Source: JACMJP01 sp046160675 (lineage in GTDB: Bacteria; Bacteroidota; Bacteroidia; Chitinophagales; BACL12). From it: a stretch of 14,971 nt of DNA. The stretch spans positions 1-14,971 of the forward strand of contig JBJXHH010000040.1 of NCBI GenBank assembly GCA_046160675.1. The letters are read 5' to 3'. This document shows, piece by piece, positions 14,861-14,971 of the stretch. Position 1 is the first letter of the stretch, and each line of letters begins with the position of its first letter. The translations under genes were made by a program, and so were the position numbers. Under the pieces are notes generated by a model. The model ran no database searches, was not told where the DNA came from, and saw only the letters and a program-made list of their open reading frames with translations.

Positions 14861-14971
14861 TTGTGAACGGGAGAAAATATTCTCTAAAAGATTGGTTGTG
14901 TGCTAATTGTATAAAAAGTAATGAAAAAACGGGATTCCGCAGGCTGTTTGCCCGGAGTTTATATAGTGCGG

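Larger units (their letters stand above)
14311..14971. other. Gene-free end of window
   Basis: Apart from hairpin element 2 and the minisatellite, I see nothing recognisable in this 661-bp stretch. AAACTTTAGCA occurs twice at 14426-14460, and TTTAGCAC at the second copy is inverted relative to GTGCTAAA in the hairpin loop. After 14860 the DNA is AT-rich and unassigned. No terminator for the DUF2075 gene was found other than the hairpin. Confidence 0.6.

Noticed and set aside
14921..14971. ORF open to the window edge whose end (LPGVYIVR) recalls a type IX secretion sorting tail
   Set aside because: Only 17 codons, with a stop just upstream at 14912. A C-terminal sorting tail directly after a start codon makes no sense, so this is probably chance or a gene remnant.

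Overview
The window looks like a chromosomal segment of a Bacteroidota bacterium, probably from the Chitinophagales/Sphingobacteriales side (the order is a guess). Four things support this: AT-rich DNA with A-rich leaders in place of Shine-Dalgarno sites, TAnnTTTG-type -7 promoter elements in front of most genes, a DUF3098 gene (a family of this phylum), and the gene run ftsX-DUF3098-uppP-truB-ribF, which is common in the phylum.

Region 1 (1-9528) is housekeeping. A partial leucyl-tRNA synthetase gene (leuS) runs leftward off the window. From a shared intergenic region a small unknown gene and then ftsX, a DUF3098 membrane protein gene, uppP, truB and ribF run rightward. They cover cell division, recycling of the undecaprenyl carrier for the cell wall, tRNA pseudouridylation and FMN/FAD synthesis. 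holA (DNA polymerase III delta) converges on ribF. It is transcribed divergently, from overlapping promoter elements, from a stand-alone HsdR_N-type nuclease-fold gene. The NADP-type glutamate dehydrogenase gene gdhA follows and closes with a clear intrinsic terminator at 9590-9614.

Region 2 (about 9700-14430) is accessory. It holds two large, A-rich, defence-like genes. The first encodes a GmrSD-like DUF262 + DUF1524 (HNH) protein. The second encodes a PD-(D/E)xK-like domain joined to a DUF2075/Schlafen-group-3 helicase. Each gene is followed by a long imperfect hairpin (12151-12304 and 14340-14425). The hairpin arms are unrelated in sequence, but both hairpins share a GTAACA-type left box and short conserved blocks in the loop (GTTSAG-TTCT and TAGTGCT). 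Each gene is also preceded by a related 23-24 nt box (9778-9800 and 12296-12319). The two ends of each gene unit are complementary to one another in a unit-specific way. This is the architecture of integron gene cassettes and attC sites, although the core boxes do not fit the canonical RYYYAAC/GTTRRRY and no integrase lies in the window. I regard this putative cassette array carrying defence genes as the most interesting content.

Region 3 (about 14430-14971) has no recognisable gene. It contains a minisatellite: three 21-bp units followed by an exact 42-bp period whose units carry near-palindromic CATTCCCGGAATG elements.
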